A stretch of 64,000 bases of DNA, taken from positions 62,001 to 126,000 of the forward strand of contig MEHQ01001895.1 of assembly GCA_008828725.1 (NCBI GenBank), given 5' to 3'. The notes under the pieces are model-generated. The model had not been told where the DNA came from. It was given only the letters and a program-made list of their open reading frames with translations, and made no database searches. Source of the DNA: Saccharina japonica (lineage: Eukaryota; Sar; Phaeophyceae; Laminariales; Laminariaceae). The position numbers and the translations under genes are program-made. Of the stretch, positions 44,466 through 53,743 are shown one piece after another (position 1 is the stretch's first letter; each line of letters opens with the position of its first letter).

Positions 44466-44521
44466 CCCACCCACCCACCCACCCACCCANCCACCCACCC
44501 ACCCACCCACCAACACACCCA
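44466..44521. repeat. CCCA/CCCAC simple repeat with unknown base
   Basis: (CCCA)n interrupted by the unknown base 44490. The true length is uncertain. Long Gly/Val/Trp and His/Pro frames across it are artefacts. Confidence 0.9.
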
Positions 44522-44600
44522 CCATGCTGCCCTATTTTTGCAACACACGCAAACTCCCAAATTTCTACCACAAGTAGTAAGCCGGTACTGCAATGTACTG

Positions 44601-44633
44601 TATATGTATATACCCCGCGCCGAACAGCGTATA
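44601..44633 (+). promoter_or_regulatory. Promoter-like TATA plus box, paralogue 3
   Basis: TATATGTATATA at 44601-44612, then CGCCGAACAGCGTATA at 44618-44633. Aligns with the equivalent blocks of the other paralogues. A second TATA-like AATATATAGGGCTCTT lies at about 44680. Confidence 0.5.
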
Positions 44634-44747
44634 CAAGGTATTGTGATGCGTGCCATTTTAAGGTACGGGTGCATCAACTTAATATATAGGGCTCTTCCCT
44701 TGAGAAGCCTTATACATCTAGTCATCCGAATATACGACTTTAAGACG

Positions 44748-45417
44748 CCCCTTCGGGCGAAAAATACAAGAGCAAAACAAAACAAATATGTTTTTGTTTT
44801 TTTCAGTTGCAATACTATTTCTGGTAGAATTCCTACATTTCCATGACTCCCTACGGAAAACGATATTTTATAGTTCTAATGCTCAGACCTCTTCCCGATG
44901 AGTAGTTTTAGAGAGCCTAGGACATGGTCAACATTTGTGTCTTAGGAGGCGCATCGATCAGACGCCTTTTATGCTTCTTACTCGAACACTATTCGCCATA
45001 CCCCTGGTACCCAAAGACGAAATTAAAAGATGGCAGTATCTCCGGCTGCTGGTACTGGTTTAACTCAGATTTTCAACGAGAACGCCGAGCTCCAGTCGGG
45101 GAACTTACCTCAGCCTCTAGTTCAACCGCCCGTAGCGTCCTACGTGGCCGCAACAGAGTAAAGATACGCAACAGAAGTTCCGGAAGGATAAACAATATTG
45201 CTGCGGAGCCCTTTTGTTTCGTGATGCAAACACAGCGGTGCCTACGCTCCCTTGCAGATCCGAGAGCCCCAACACCTCTTCGAGACTATAACGTGGGGGG
45301 TCTGAGCATAAGAACTGGAGCTATGCCGTGTTCCGTATGGAACTGATATTGTGTCATTGTACCAGAAATAGTATTGCTTCTTTAAAATTACGATTTTTTT
45401 ATGACCGAAGGGGCCCC
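44748..45417. mobile_element. Insertion with 8-bp target duplication upstream of paralogue 3
   Basis: TTAAGACG occurs at 44740-44747 and again at 45418-45425. Between them a 670-bp unit has ends CCCCTTCGGGCG and CCGAAGGGGCCCC, which contain inverted GCCCCTTCGG. The matching upstream region of paralogue 2 (20950-21045) has no such insert. Superfamily not certain; 8-bp duplications occur in hAT and a few others. Confidence 0.6.
44924..45346 (+). CDS. Open frame inside the inserted element, 140 codons
   Basis: Reads MVNICVLGGASIRRLLCFLL at the start and continues without low complexity, with an Arg/Ser-rich middle (about residues 60-90). An acceptor-like TTTTGTTTTTTTCAG ends at 44806, upstream. 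No domain is recognised. It could be a captured gene fragment or chance. Confidence 0.22.
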   Translation: MVNICVLGGASIRRLLCFLLEHYSPYPWYPKTKLKDGSISGCWYWFNSDFQRERRAPVGELTSASSSTARSVLRGRNRVKIRNRSSGRINNIAAEPFCFVMQTQRCLRSLADPRAPTPLRDYNVGGLSIRTGAMPCSVWN

Positions 45418-45617
45418 TTAAGACGAATACAGTATGATATGTTGGACACAAATGGCGTTTCAGCGATATTCAGTAGCACTCCGCAGCCGGGGAGCCCCCG
45501 GCAGTGTCCGGAATGGTTAACCCAAGCACTGTTACATCCTCTTGCCGCAGCACGCGTAGCATATCGCCTCGCCTCATCACCCAAAACCCCGCCGACTTGA
45601 TTTGTTTATGTCTGTGC

Positions 45618-45619
45618 AG
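45618..45619 (+). promoter_or_regulatory. Predicted 3' splice site, paralogue 3
   Basis: GATTTGTTTATGTCTGTGCAG ends here (last 20 bases shown as TTTGTTTATGTCTGTGCAG), followed by AGAGATTGCGACGACCACGG. The exon start is shared by all four paralogues. Confidence 0.65.
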
Positions 45620-45661
45620 AGAGATTGCGACGACCACGGGCGGTTCTGTTTTCCTGCCAAC

Positions 45662-45976
45662 ATGGGTGCGGCCTGCAGCTCTAGCAATGCCACCGACCCC
45701 TTGCCGAGCGATTCCCACCGACCGGTGAATGGCGCTAGAGGAGAAACCGAAGAAGGTACCAAAGCCCCGCGGAAGACTCGGAAGAGCAGTAAAAGCGGCC
45801 GGGGGACGAGCGGCGTTTCTAGTAATGGGGGCGATTCGACGTTCACCGGCGGTGGTTGGGGGGGTGGTGGGTTTGATGGAGGTGGTTTTGGTGGGGGCGG
45901 CGACGGCGGGGGCGGCGGCGGCGGCGGCGACGGCGGAGGCTGCTGCGACGGCGGAGGCTGCGGTGGCGGCGACTAA
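45662..45976 (+). CDS. Small MGxxCS glycine-rich protein, paralogue 3
   Basis: Encodes 104 residues: MGAACSSSNATDPLPSD, a Gly/Glu-rich segment, TKAPRKTRKSSKSGRGTSG (about residues 35-53), then from about residue 63 a GGGGWGGGGFDGGGFGGGG tail with a cysteine pair, ending CGGGD before TAA. It aligns end to end with paralogue 2 (same length, same TK.PRKTRKS block). The dual-acylation start predicts anchoring to the cytosolic face of a membrane. The ATG is 42 nt after the acceptor-like AG; an in-frame ATG at 45602 lies before it. Unlike paralogues 1 and 2 the protein does not end in Cys, and the 3' region is not shared. The upstream control region has been split by an inserted element. Confidence 0.78.
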   Translation: MGAACSSSNATDPLPSDSHRPVNGARGETEEGTKAPRKTRKSSKSGRGTSGVSSNGGDSTFTGGGWGGGGFDGGGFGGGGDGGGGGGGGDGGGCCDGGGCGGGD

Positions 45977-45979
45977 CAC

Positions 45980-46330
45980 CCCATAGTGTAAGGGGTTTCG
46001 ACATGATAATATGTGGGGGGATCGCTACTGTAGAGGGGTGTTGAAACACGGTGGTTCTATGCCCTCAGATAATTATCGCGTTTTTTTCTGAGGCGAGTGC
46101 CTGTCGGAGGTTGCTCCGATCTTGGTTGTTGACGTTGAGAGGGCCGTTCTCTGGGCAAGAAGAGGTCTGTCACTATGATGAGCTGCTGAGAGCTCCAGAT
46201 GCTGATGTGAATGGAGAGGGAGGACGTGGGTGTTAGACGGGGTTACGGCGGTTGACTCCCCGTCCTTGCCTTATAGGGGTAGCGCTCACTCTACGCGTGT
46301 TAAGGCGCCTGACGTGAGGATCTCTGTACG
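45980..46330. other. No recognisable gene
   Basis: Spacer between paralogue 3 and segmental copy B. Only short frames. No repeat homologue found elsewhere in the window. Confidence 0.4.
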
Positions 46331-48763
46331 CCACCCAATAACCGACTTAGACCAACACGGTAAGTCAAGCCAATCGCCGAGTTAGACCAGTACGGTACGC
46401 CAAGACCAATACAAACCAACACGGCCTTGCAATTAATAGTATGCAGTACACATTGGATGCAATACACATCGGATTCAATACACACTTGATGCAAATCTCA
46501 GATTAGTATCCTCGTCAGCGGGGAAACGTGTTATGCCTAAACGCCTATCCCCTGTCGTAGCATGCCTCTGGAAACCCTACCTGGGGATTTGAACGGGATA
46601 ATGCCGTAATTTTCCGCTGAAATGGTGGAGAGGGTTGTGGCGGTTGGCAGCCTAGTAAAGGATTCGCGACGGAGGTGGTGAGGGGCGGAGTTCCGGCAGA
46701 GGCATTTCCCATGGAAGGAGTTGTTGAGAAGGTTGTACGTAGATAGTTTCGACCGGACTACGACCAGTACAGTAGTGGTCTCTCTATCGTGCCGGTTGCC
46801 CGCTATAGGGCCGGTGGAATCGCTTGACACTAGTGGAGTTTACCGGGTGTGGTAGTGTGCCCAGTAATGCCGGTCGCCGCTACGATATAGTGCCGGCTTT
46901 ATTGGCTGGCGCATAACGACACTGCGGAACGAACATTAAGGTATGTGTACTGTATATATATATATATATATATATCGGGAGACGGGAGGGGTCGAACTGA
47001 ACACTTTGCCACATGCGGGTTTCTGTCCAATTTGCCGGAGTCGTGGCTTTTACTTAGATTTAGGGACACACGAAGACTCATACGGCAGCAGGAAACACGC
47101 ACATCTTGGATATTGATATGCCGAGCACGTGACCTCTTGTTATCTGGCGAACCAAACCGCTTTGAATAAAGGTTACAGTAAGTCTACCGTATCCTGTTGC
47201 GAGTTTGCGGGGAAAGCATATCGGTCCGTGAAGTACAGGACAGAGGTCCTCGAGGCGTGAGCATGGTACACTACATTTTTATGTGGTTATCTCCCTGCAC
47301 GTTTTGGTGTGGGAATGTACGAAGGTTGTACGTAAACATTTGTATGGTGTGTGTTTACAGGTATATAAGTAGGTCCTGCTTTTCGTGTCAAGTATAGGTT
47401 TGGGGTACAATCAACTGTTTCTGTCGATTACGCATGTTACCCCAAATTGCTGGTGCCTGATCTAGGATCCGGGACGAGCACAGACACTGACTGGGCGTGC
47501 TGGACGGGGGTGGGTAGAAATGTACCGCTCTGAATGTGAAAACACACAAACATATATCTAGGATGAGAGGCGCGACACACTGTTTTGTCTTGTGCAGCAG
47601 CGAACGGGTGCCTGCTGTCTGAAGCGAGTCAAGGTCCTTGGACATTCGGACAGGTCTGGTCGTAAAGGAAACACTGGCCTTCCAGCAACCGACGTGGCTA
47701 TACATCTCCCGAGCTAAACCCACGCAGTGTATATAGTATGCAGGCAAGAACGGAAGAAGTATGAATGGAACGCAGGAGAGCATGGGAGCGCAACGTACCA
47801 AGAAGTACCTCTACTGACCCCAAACTTAACACGAGTCCCGGCCAATCGTGTGCCACCCGAGGTACGGCAAGGGGTTTAACACCATTTCCCGTACTGGACA
47901 CAGGCTACTGCCGTGAACAGTCTTGTGTTGTAAAACCGCGGTGATGTACATCACGATATAAAAAAAAAATGCTACCTCAAGGCTTGCAAATAATGGGGTT
48001 GACAAATGATACTGCAAAATCCCCACGGAACAAACGACTTTGAATCAGGAAAGGGTGAATGAAAGCCCGATACGCAATCCCACAATAAGCAAAAGTGATA
48101 GGGACCGCATCTATTATGGGGGACCCTAGTATATAGGATTAAGTATTGCAAGTAAAGATAAGGAAATATATAGTGCTGTGTGTGCCGCAGGGTCCTATTA
48201 ACTATGCCCCCCCCGGGATAGACGCGTGCTGCGTAATACCAGCTCTCTGTATATACGAAGGCAGGGTTTAGGCGACTAAACTGCGGTAGATTGGAGGTAC
48301 TTAGATCTCAAAATGCTTAGCAAAACATATACGCTACCAGATACGCAAAAGCAACAGTATACTACAAAATAAAAATAATTCATACTGATTCAAGACATCC
48401 GAGGGGCACGATATAATAGGGGTAGCACCTGTTTTGTGTTTATAGGTCCCTCACTATAGGAGTTCCATTACACCCCATTATACCCCCATTATACCCCCAA
48501 AACTGTGTTTTGGAACAAATGAATGAAACCATGTCATGAACAACTCTATATATTTCAGTAGGCGCTAGACGAAACAAAGTGTGTAACACAGAAGGGATAC
48601 CGGGCGCAGCATTTCATCACTTCGGCAATACGCTAACAGTCAGTAATAATCAGCAATAGTCAGCCATAGTCAGTCATACATATTCCACCCAAAATTGTTA
48701 CCAGGTAAGTCATATCGTATAAGGCGTTTCTATATAGCAAATATATACCCGCTAACATTGTAA
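46331..48763 (+). repeat. Segmental duplication, copy B
   Basis: Shorter partner of 22511-26746. It lacks the four insertions of copy A but shares the short MITE (48112-48219), the TA run near 46955 and the truncated TIR right end 'cctgtcgtagcatgcctctgg' at 46550. Confidence 0.85.
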
Positions 48764-48814
48764 ACTACACATCCGATACAGAGCCCAATTCCGAAACAAG
48801 ATAGCGGTCCGAGC

Positions 48815-49199
48815 GTATAATACAGAACGGATTACGGGGTCGACACGTGGGACGAGGGTCGCGATGATTTGAACCGAGTTAATATATTGGAAACGTTCGG
48901 CCTAAACTCGATCTACACCTTCAGCGTCGAGGGCCCCGTGATTATCCGGATGTCACGTGACACAATGTACACGAACGTTTGGTTCCGACGTGCCATCGGA
49001 TCGCTCCTCGTTTCAGGAGCCCCGTCAGTGTCAACCATCGCAACACTTTGTCGCCAAATTTGTCATAAGCGCAACACGCGCCGAACACGTATTTGCAGCT
49101 TGGCCCAACACGCAATTAGAGCCGCGTTTTCTTCACGTTTCGCCGCAGACTAAAAATGTGGACAAGTTTCTTCGCGGCAGGCTCGAACATGTCTGAGGG
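48815..49199 (+). pseudogene. Coding-like remnant with frame change
   Basis: A non-repetitive stretch whose first half looks coding in one frame (YGVDTWDEGRDDLNRVN near 48840-48885, then FSVEGPVIIRMSRDTMYTNV) and whose second half looks coding in another (FVAKFVISATRAEHVFAAW near 49050-49100), as if a frameshift fell around 49020-49045. No start codon precedes the first part. The protein is not recognised. Coding status rests on composition alone. Confidence 0.25.
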
Positions 49200-49403
49200 C
49201 TGCTTCGCTGCAGTAGCAGTGTGTGGTTTTACAACTGATACATGTTTTGGTTCGTAAAATCCGCACCCGTTTGGTTCGTAATACGGTAAAAATAGTGCAT
49301 GGACTCGGCAGATCGATCACGACGAGGATACTTGTTTTTATCCCTGGACCTCACAAGGAGCACGACGTAGTAGGTAATCTCGGGGTGGACAGGATTATGT
49401 TTA

Positions 49404-49748
49404 TTGCCAACATTTTCTCGTGACTATCTTACCGTCTCCTGTGTTATAAGTACAGCAGTAGGTAGAATCCCATCAGCACCACCCACAAACTTCCCACAAT
49501 CTGCCGTCGTGGGGTGCACCTTAGGCATAATAGACGCATGCTACAGAAGTAGCCTACGGGCCTTAGGTTTATTTCCTGGGGCTACTTCACGCGAGGATCT
49601 GTATGCCTTACCCGAAGGACTGGCTTTGAACGAAACAGTCCGTACCATAGTGTGCGTTTCACCGCACGAACAAGTCTACGAGTATGGCCTGGGTAGACGT
49701 AGGAAGAACAATATCGACGCGGGCTTCGTGCGTATGTGCGAGACGTAG
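49404..49748 (+). CDS. Open frame overlapping a TIR element, 114 codons
   Basis: The C-terminal half (LPEGLALNETVRTIVCVS, then YEYGLGRRRKNNIDAGFVRM) falls in a roughly 200-bp segment (49551-49745) that is foreign to the GACGC-TIR copy around it. No domain recognised and no splice sites called. Confidence 0.2.
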   Translation: MPTFSRDYLTVSCVISTAVGRIPSAPPTNFPQSAVVGCTLGIIDACYRSSLRALGLFPGATSREDLYALPEGLALNETVRTIVCVSPHEQVYEYGLGRRRKNNIDAGFVRMCET

Positions 49749-49991
49749 CACCTACTACATTTTCTGAAGCTTCCAACTTGAGGAACTCCCGATATACCCC
49801 ATCCACAAACTGGTTTTGGGGTATCATGTTGGGGACAATACCATGGCCCAGGTGTGCAACGAAAAACATTGCAACATAAATGGAATATACTATAGTAGTA
49901 AGTATATCACACCGAGTGATAGTTCTATAGCGGAGGACCTCCGCAAAATCAGAAAATATTCGGCCAGAACCTCTATCGTGTATCACGCCTC
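49531..49991 (-). mobile_element. GACGC-TIR element, reversed, interrupted
   Basis: GACGCATGCTACAGAAGTAG at 49531; after about 200 bp of foreign sequence the reversed landmarks 'tttctgaag', 'cttgaggaactccc', 'acaaactggttttgg' follow, with the end ACCTCTATCGTGTATCACGC at about 49971-49990. Confidence 0.5.
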
Positions 49992-50103
49992 TATTGCAAG
50001 GAAACCCCGCAAGGGACTCCACGCACGTTAGGGAGTTTCTCAGTGAGTCGAAACCAAATAGGCCGAAACGCGCTGCTCTTCTAGTAGCACGCGGTTATTT
50101 GCC

Positions 50104-50150
50104 TCCCCCCCCCCCCCCCCCCCCCCCCCCCCCACCCCCCCCCCCCTCCC
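50104..50150. repeat. Poly-C run
   Basis: More than 40 nearly uninterrupted C. Comparable runs occur at 35711-35730, 36961-36990 and, as poly-G, 38343-38366. No gene is supported between 49992 and 50960. Confidence 0.95.
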
Positions 50151-50964
50151 ATCAACCCTGTATATGTCTAGAGTCCCGAGAGCAAGGCAGGGGTTCCCTT
50201 CGTCCTCCGCTGCCAACGACTCTCACCAAGCCCCTTAAGAGGGTGCCAACCGCCATGACCCTCGCCACAACGCCCGCCACTAAGAATCGTGTGAACTCCC
50301 TCCAGGAGGGGCTATAACCAGAACCGGTTGCGCAAGGAGCATGTACGTGTAACTGTGCTCCAAACAATACGACGCTTGCAGACTGTTGTAATCCGTCCTG
50401 TGGAACAAAGCAGTGGATGGAACGTACCGTACCACTGCGAAAGGTAGGCTGGGATTTACAAGATAATGCCAAGTTCGGGAGCCGCTGAGCTGGACTTTTA
50501 CTGCTGTTGTGTGGGATACGTGGGGATACGCCCTTTTGGCAAAAATAAAATTTCGTCTTGAGCGGACACTCTCGTTGCTTACAACTATTCGCCTTGGTGT
50601 CCTATGCCGTGTTGCCGTCTCTCGTACTACCACATCCACACATACACCCCAATAGTGCAGGCCTACCTTACTACTCTAGTGCCCGAATATATCCGCCACC
50701 TAGCATGACCTACTCAGCCCAGAAACCATGGCTTAAAAAGAAGACCTAAGGCCAGCCTTGCCACAACAAACTTTAGAAACGCATCCGATGGTTTGGTCTG
50801 TTTTGTAAGCGACATCAGCATAGTTTTCCTTGCCCAGCGTTAACCAGACAAACATCGCTACTGAAGCAACTTGATTGTACCTGTCCAGGTAGATGAAAGG
50901 AGCGTTTTGATTCGTGCCTCTAGATTGCTTCTAAAGCCCCTCGTATCAGCCTCAACAGCCTCCA

Positions 50965-51258
50965 TCACATATCCCCGCCGCCTCCTCCGTCACAACCACC
51001 ACCACCGTCACCGCCACCACCACCACCACCATAGTCCTCAACGTAACATCCACCACGAGAACCACCACCATAGTTACCACCATAATGACCATCATGATGA
51101 CCACCACCCCGACCACCACCTCGACTACGGTCCGCCATCGTGCCCGTCACGAGGCCGTGGGCGCTCTTATATTGTTCGGTAAGGTGTCTAGGCATTTTCG
51201 CAGGGTTCTGGGGATCGCTGGCGTTCTTGGTGCTAGAGCTGCTGCAGGCCGACCCCAT
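50965..51258 (-). CDS. Small MGxxCS glycine-rich protein, paralogue 4
   Basis: Encodes 97 residues: MGSACSSSSTKNASDPQNP, a polar segment (HLTEQYKSAHGLVTGTMADR, about residues 25-44), then a RGGGRGGGHHDGHYGGNYGG tail turning to GGGGDGGGGC and ending GGGGGDM. The acylation start and the N/A-A-[ST]-D-P motif match the other three. The basic TK.PRKTRKS block is replaced, and the tail is rich in His, Tyr and Arg, so this is the most divergent member. A conserved acceptor-like site lies 96 nt upstream; the extra spacing is three 20-bp repeats in the 5' UTR. Promoter-like box at 51425-51456. Function unknown. Confidence 0.72.
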   Translation of the reverse strand: MGSACSSSSTKNASDPQNPAKMPRHLTEQYKSAHGLVTGTMADRSRGGGRGGGHHDGHYGGNYGGGSRGGCYVEDYGGGGGGGDGGGGCDGGGGGDM

Positions 51259-51270
51259 GTTGGCACGAGT

Positions 51271-51330
51271 AGATCAGCGGGAGAATTAATAGACCAGCGG
51301 GAGAATTAATATACCAGCGGGAGAATGTAG
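51271..51330. repeat. Three 20-bp repeats in the 5' UTR of paralogue 4
   Basis: Unit AGATCAGCGGGAGAATTAAT repeated three times with small changes, between the acceptor-like site and the ATG. Not present in the other paralogues. Confidence 0.9.
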
Positions 51331-51354
51331 CCGCCGCCGGTGGTCGCGATCGCT

Positions 51355-51356
51355 CT
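51355..51356 (-). promoter_or_regulatory. Predicted 3' splice site, paralogue 4
   Basis: Minus strand CCTTTTTTCCGCGCCTGCGCAG (ends TTCCGCGCCTGCGCAG), followed by AGCGATCGCGACCACCGGCG. Confidence 0.6.
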
Positions 51357-51424
51357 GCGCAGGCGCGGAAAAAAGGTTGGTGGGGGCATTGGGGAGTGAG
51401 GCAGTGCGCTTGACAGCTTCTGCA

Positions 51425-51456
51425 CGCTGTTCGTTACCGATACATATGCATATATA
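51425..51456 (-). promoter_or_regulatory. Promoter-like TATA plus box, paralogue 4
   Basis: Minus strand GTATATATGCATATGTATCG, then 'gtaacgaacagcg'. Only the CGAACAGCG core of the box is kept. Confidence 0.4.
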
Positions 51457-51737
51457 CTACAGTAGTATTGCAGTAGAGTCATACGAGCTACTTCCTTGGC
51501 GTGTGCTGCAAACATACATTGTGCACATACATAAGGCTTCGATCCAGCTCCACATATACTTCGAAGTATATGCTACGTTCTGCTGGATCTGAATGTATAT
51601 ATACGCCGTAAGCACATCAGCACCAACCACTTCACGAATTTAGTTGATGTGCAATCGCAATTACATGCTATCTGCCTGGATGGTAAGGCTGGCCTTTCCG
51701 CCGATTAGTGTCATAATGTTACAGAGGTTTTAGAGCA

Positions 51738-52630
51738 CGCGCGTGCTAAGAACGAAGCAGCACTGTTCCGGTGAAACGTTTTCTGAACGATCGGGGCTCC
51801 TTAGGGCCCGTTTCAACGAAGAAATAAAAAATTCAATTTGGGAAAAAAAATAAATCAAATCCGCTTTTCATTGGTCAACACGCGCACCAGCACCAAACAT
51901 TAGGATATTGGGGGGTGCTGGTGTGTGTGTTGAGGCCCATATTAACGAGTATAAAATAAATTAAATTTGGGAAAAATAAAATTCAAATTCGCTTTTCATT
52001 GGTCAACACACGCACCAGCACCCCCCAAGATCCTAATATTTGGTGCTGGTGCGTGTGTTGACCAATGAAAAGCGGATTTGATTTTTATTTTTTCCAAATT
52101 GAGTTTTATTTTTCTTCGTTAAAACGGGCCCTGGCCAATGAAAAGCGAATTAGAATTTTATTTTTCCCAGATTGAATTTATTTTATACTCGTTAGGGCCG
52201 GAATTAACGAGTATAAAATAAATTCAATTTGGAAAAAATAAGATTCAAATTCGCTTTTCATTGGTCAACACACGCACCAGCACCAAATATTATGCCCCAA
52301 GATCCTAATATTTGGTGCTGGTGCGTGTGTTGGCCAATGAAAAGCGGATTTGATTTTTTTTTTCCAAATTGATTTTTTTTCTTCTTCGTTGAAACGGGCC
52401 CTTAATTCGGGCCCTTAGGTAACCCAAAATCGCCGGACTTTTTTATCTTGTGCTTCTTGTGCTGCATCATGTTTGAGGGTATGACATTGTGCATCGGGTA
52501 GCATTTTGTTTTCCCGCCAAAATGAGTTTTTGGAAGACTTACTATTAGTATTTGTATTAGTATTAGCATAGAGCTACTAAAATGAGGAGCTCAGGAACAA
52601 AATGGCGAACCTCTACCGTCAGCATGAGTC
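51738..52630 (+). mobile_element. GACGC-TIR element with nested foldback elements
   Basis: Left end worn (CACGCGCGTGCTAAGAACGA); internal 'tttctgaacgatcggggctcc' stops at 51803 and resumes after the insertion as 'aacccaaaatcgccgga', 'gcatcgggtagca', ending ACCTCTACCGTCAGCATGAG. Confidence 0.65.
51804..52414. mobile_element. Nested GGGCCCGTT foldback MITEs, TTA target duplication
   Basis: TTA at 51801-51803 and 52415-52417 (also 52402-52404) flank at least three interleaved units, each with 'cgcttttcattggtcaacac' and 'gcaccagcaccaa' arms in both orientations. The pair of TTA copies interrupts the GGGCTCCTTAACCC landmark of the host element, which fixes the insertion site. Confidence 0.75.
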
Positions 52631-52705
52631 AGCATAATGTCACTGAAGCACGTGTCGGAGCCGCGCGACCGTCCCCGCCGACCTCGAGCCCCCCAACGGG
52701 TTTGG

Positions 52706-52780
52706 GGTAGCATTACCGTAGGGTTAAGCTTAGAGTTAGGGTTCGAGTTCGGGCCCGGGATAGGGTTGGGGTTGGCTTCG
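52706..52780. repeat. Degenerate telomere-like (TTAGGG-type) tract
   Basis: GTAGGGTTAAGCTTAGAGTT, then AGGGTTCGAGTT and ATAGGGTTGGGGTTGGC. Similar tracts, CCCTAA-rich, lie at 13428-13458 and 53596-53613. Confidence 0.4.
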
Positions 52781-53408
52781 GGCTTTTCTCGGGTCGACGT
52801 GCAATGTAGGAAAGTCGACCGAAAGGTGCTGTGTTGCGCTAGTCTACCTACTACGAGGTGGGGCGGTATAGTGTATTAGAGATATCTACGTACGAACTGT
52901 GTACCTGGTAGCATTTCCGCCCTGTCCATTTGTACGCACGTGAAACAGAGTGCAAACACCACAGAAACAGTTAATCTACTATGTTGTCAAAGGTACGTAG
53001 TAGGTATGTATATATCCATCCTACCTGTACCAAGCATACTGCTTTGGTAAACGAACGGTACGCTATGCGTTGCACGTGTGTACAGGTACTCGTACATGCT
53101 AGGGGTTACCCTGGTCCTCTCCGCCCCAATCGCGGATCGGATATTCTCGGGATTTAGAAAGTCGTCGGAACGAACTACGCAACATGTGGTATGAGGCAGG
53201 CTACTACCACGGTACGCCATCTCATGTACACAATATAAGTCGGTGATCGGCGAGTACCGTAGAATACTACAGCAGCAGCTGCGCAATCGCTGGACGCGGT
53301 GGTACACGACTACTATGATAAATGCGATACTACCCCCAACCATCAGGAGACGTGCTTTGATCGAGGTAAAACGTTTTGGCTGAAATAGTTTCTGAACGAT
53401 CGGGCCCC

Positions 53409-53505
53409 TTAACCCTTTGCGGACTGCACACCCGTTTTGGGGACAATCCACTCTAATTTTAAGTAATTTGTCCCCAAAAAGGGACTCCAGTCTTACAAGG
53501 GTTGA
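53409..53505. mobile_element. piggyBac-type MITE in TTAA
   Basis: TTAA at 53409-53412 and a worn TTGA at 53502-53505 flank 89 bp with ends CCCTTTGCGGACTG and CAGTCTTACAAGGG. The centre reads 'ggggacaa..ttgtcccc', a further dyad. Comparable to 4206-4294. Confidence 0.7.
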
Positions 53506-53595
53506 CCCAAAATAGTCGGAATTTAATTATTTCGTTGCAATATCTTTGACGTCGCAGTCAGGCCATGGGATTGTTCGTCGGGTACATAGCACTTC

Positions 53596-53613
53596 TAACC
53601 CTAACCCTAACCC
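53596..53613. repeat. Interstitial telomere-like repeat
   Basis: TAACCCTAACCCTAACCC within the GACGC-TIR copy, at the point where other copies have 'gcacttttgtttccctcc'. Confidence 0.6.
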
Positions 53614-53743
53614 AAATCAGTTTTTGGGTGAGGCGTAGAGCTCCTCAAGTGACCACCCTTAGAAGGCAGAAACAAAGCGGTGCAACCTCTATACCTGTCG
53701 CATGCGTGTCAGCTGCAGTATTCGAAATGCACGAGTATTCTGC

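Larger units (their letters stand above)
53338..53706 (+). mobile_element. GACGC-TIR element with piggyBac-type MITE inside
   Basis: Left GAGACGTGCTTTGATCGAGG, right ACCTCTATACCTGTCGCATG + CGTGTC. Landmarks 'tttggctgaaatagtttctg' and 'ttttgggtgaggcgtagagc' intact. Interrupted at its TTAA. Confidence 0.7.

Noticed and set aside
44166-44812. Gly/Val/Trp-rich and His/Pro-rich frames crossing an unknown base
   Set aside because: They read through the CCCA simple repeat and an unresolved base.
45470-45979. 169-codon minus-strand alanine-rich frame, and similar antisense frames over the other MGxxCS genes
   Set aside because: Antisense shadow of the glycine-rich coding strand (GGN read as NCC/GCC). 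The conserved ATG, acceptor and N-terminus lie on the other strand.
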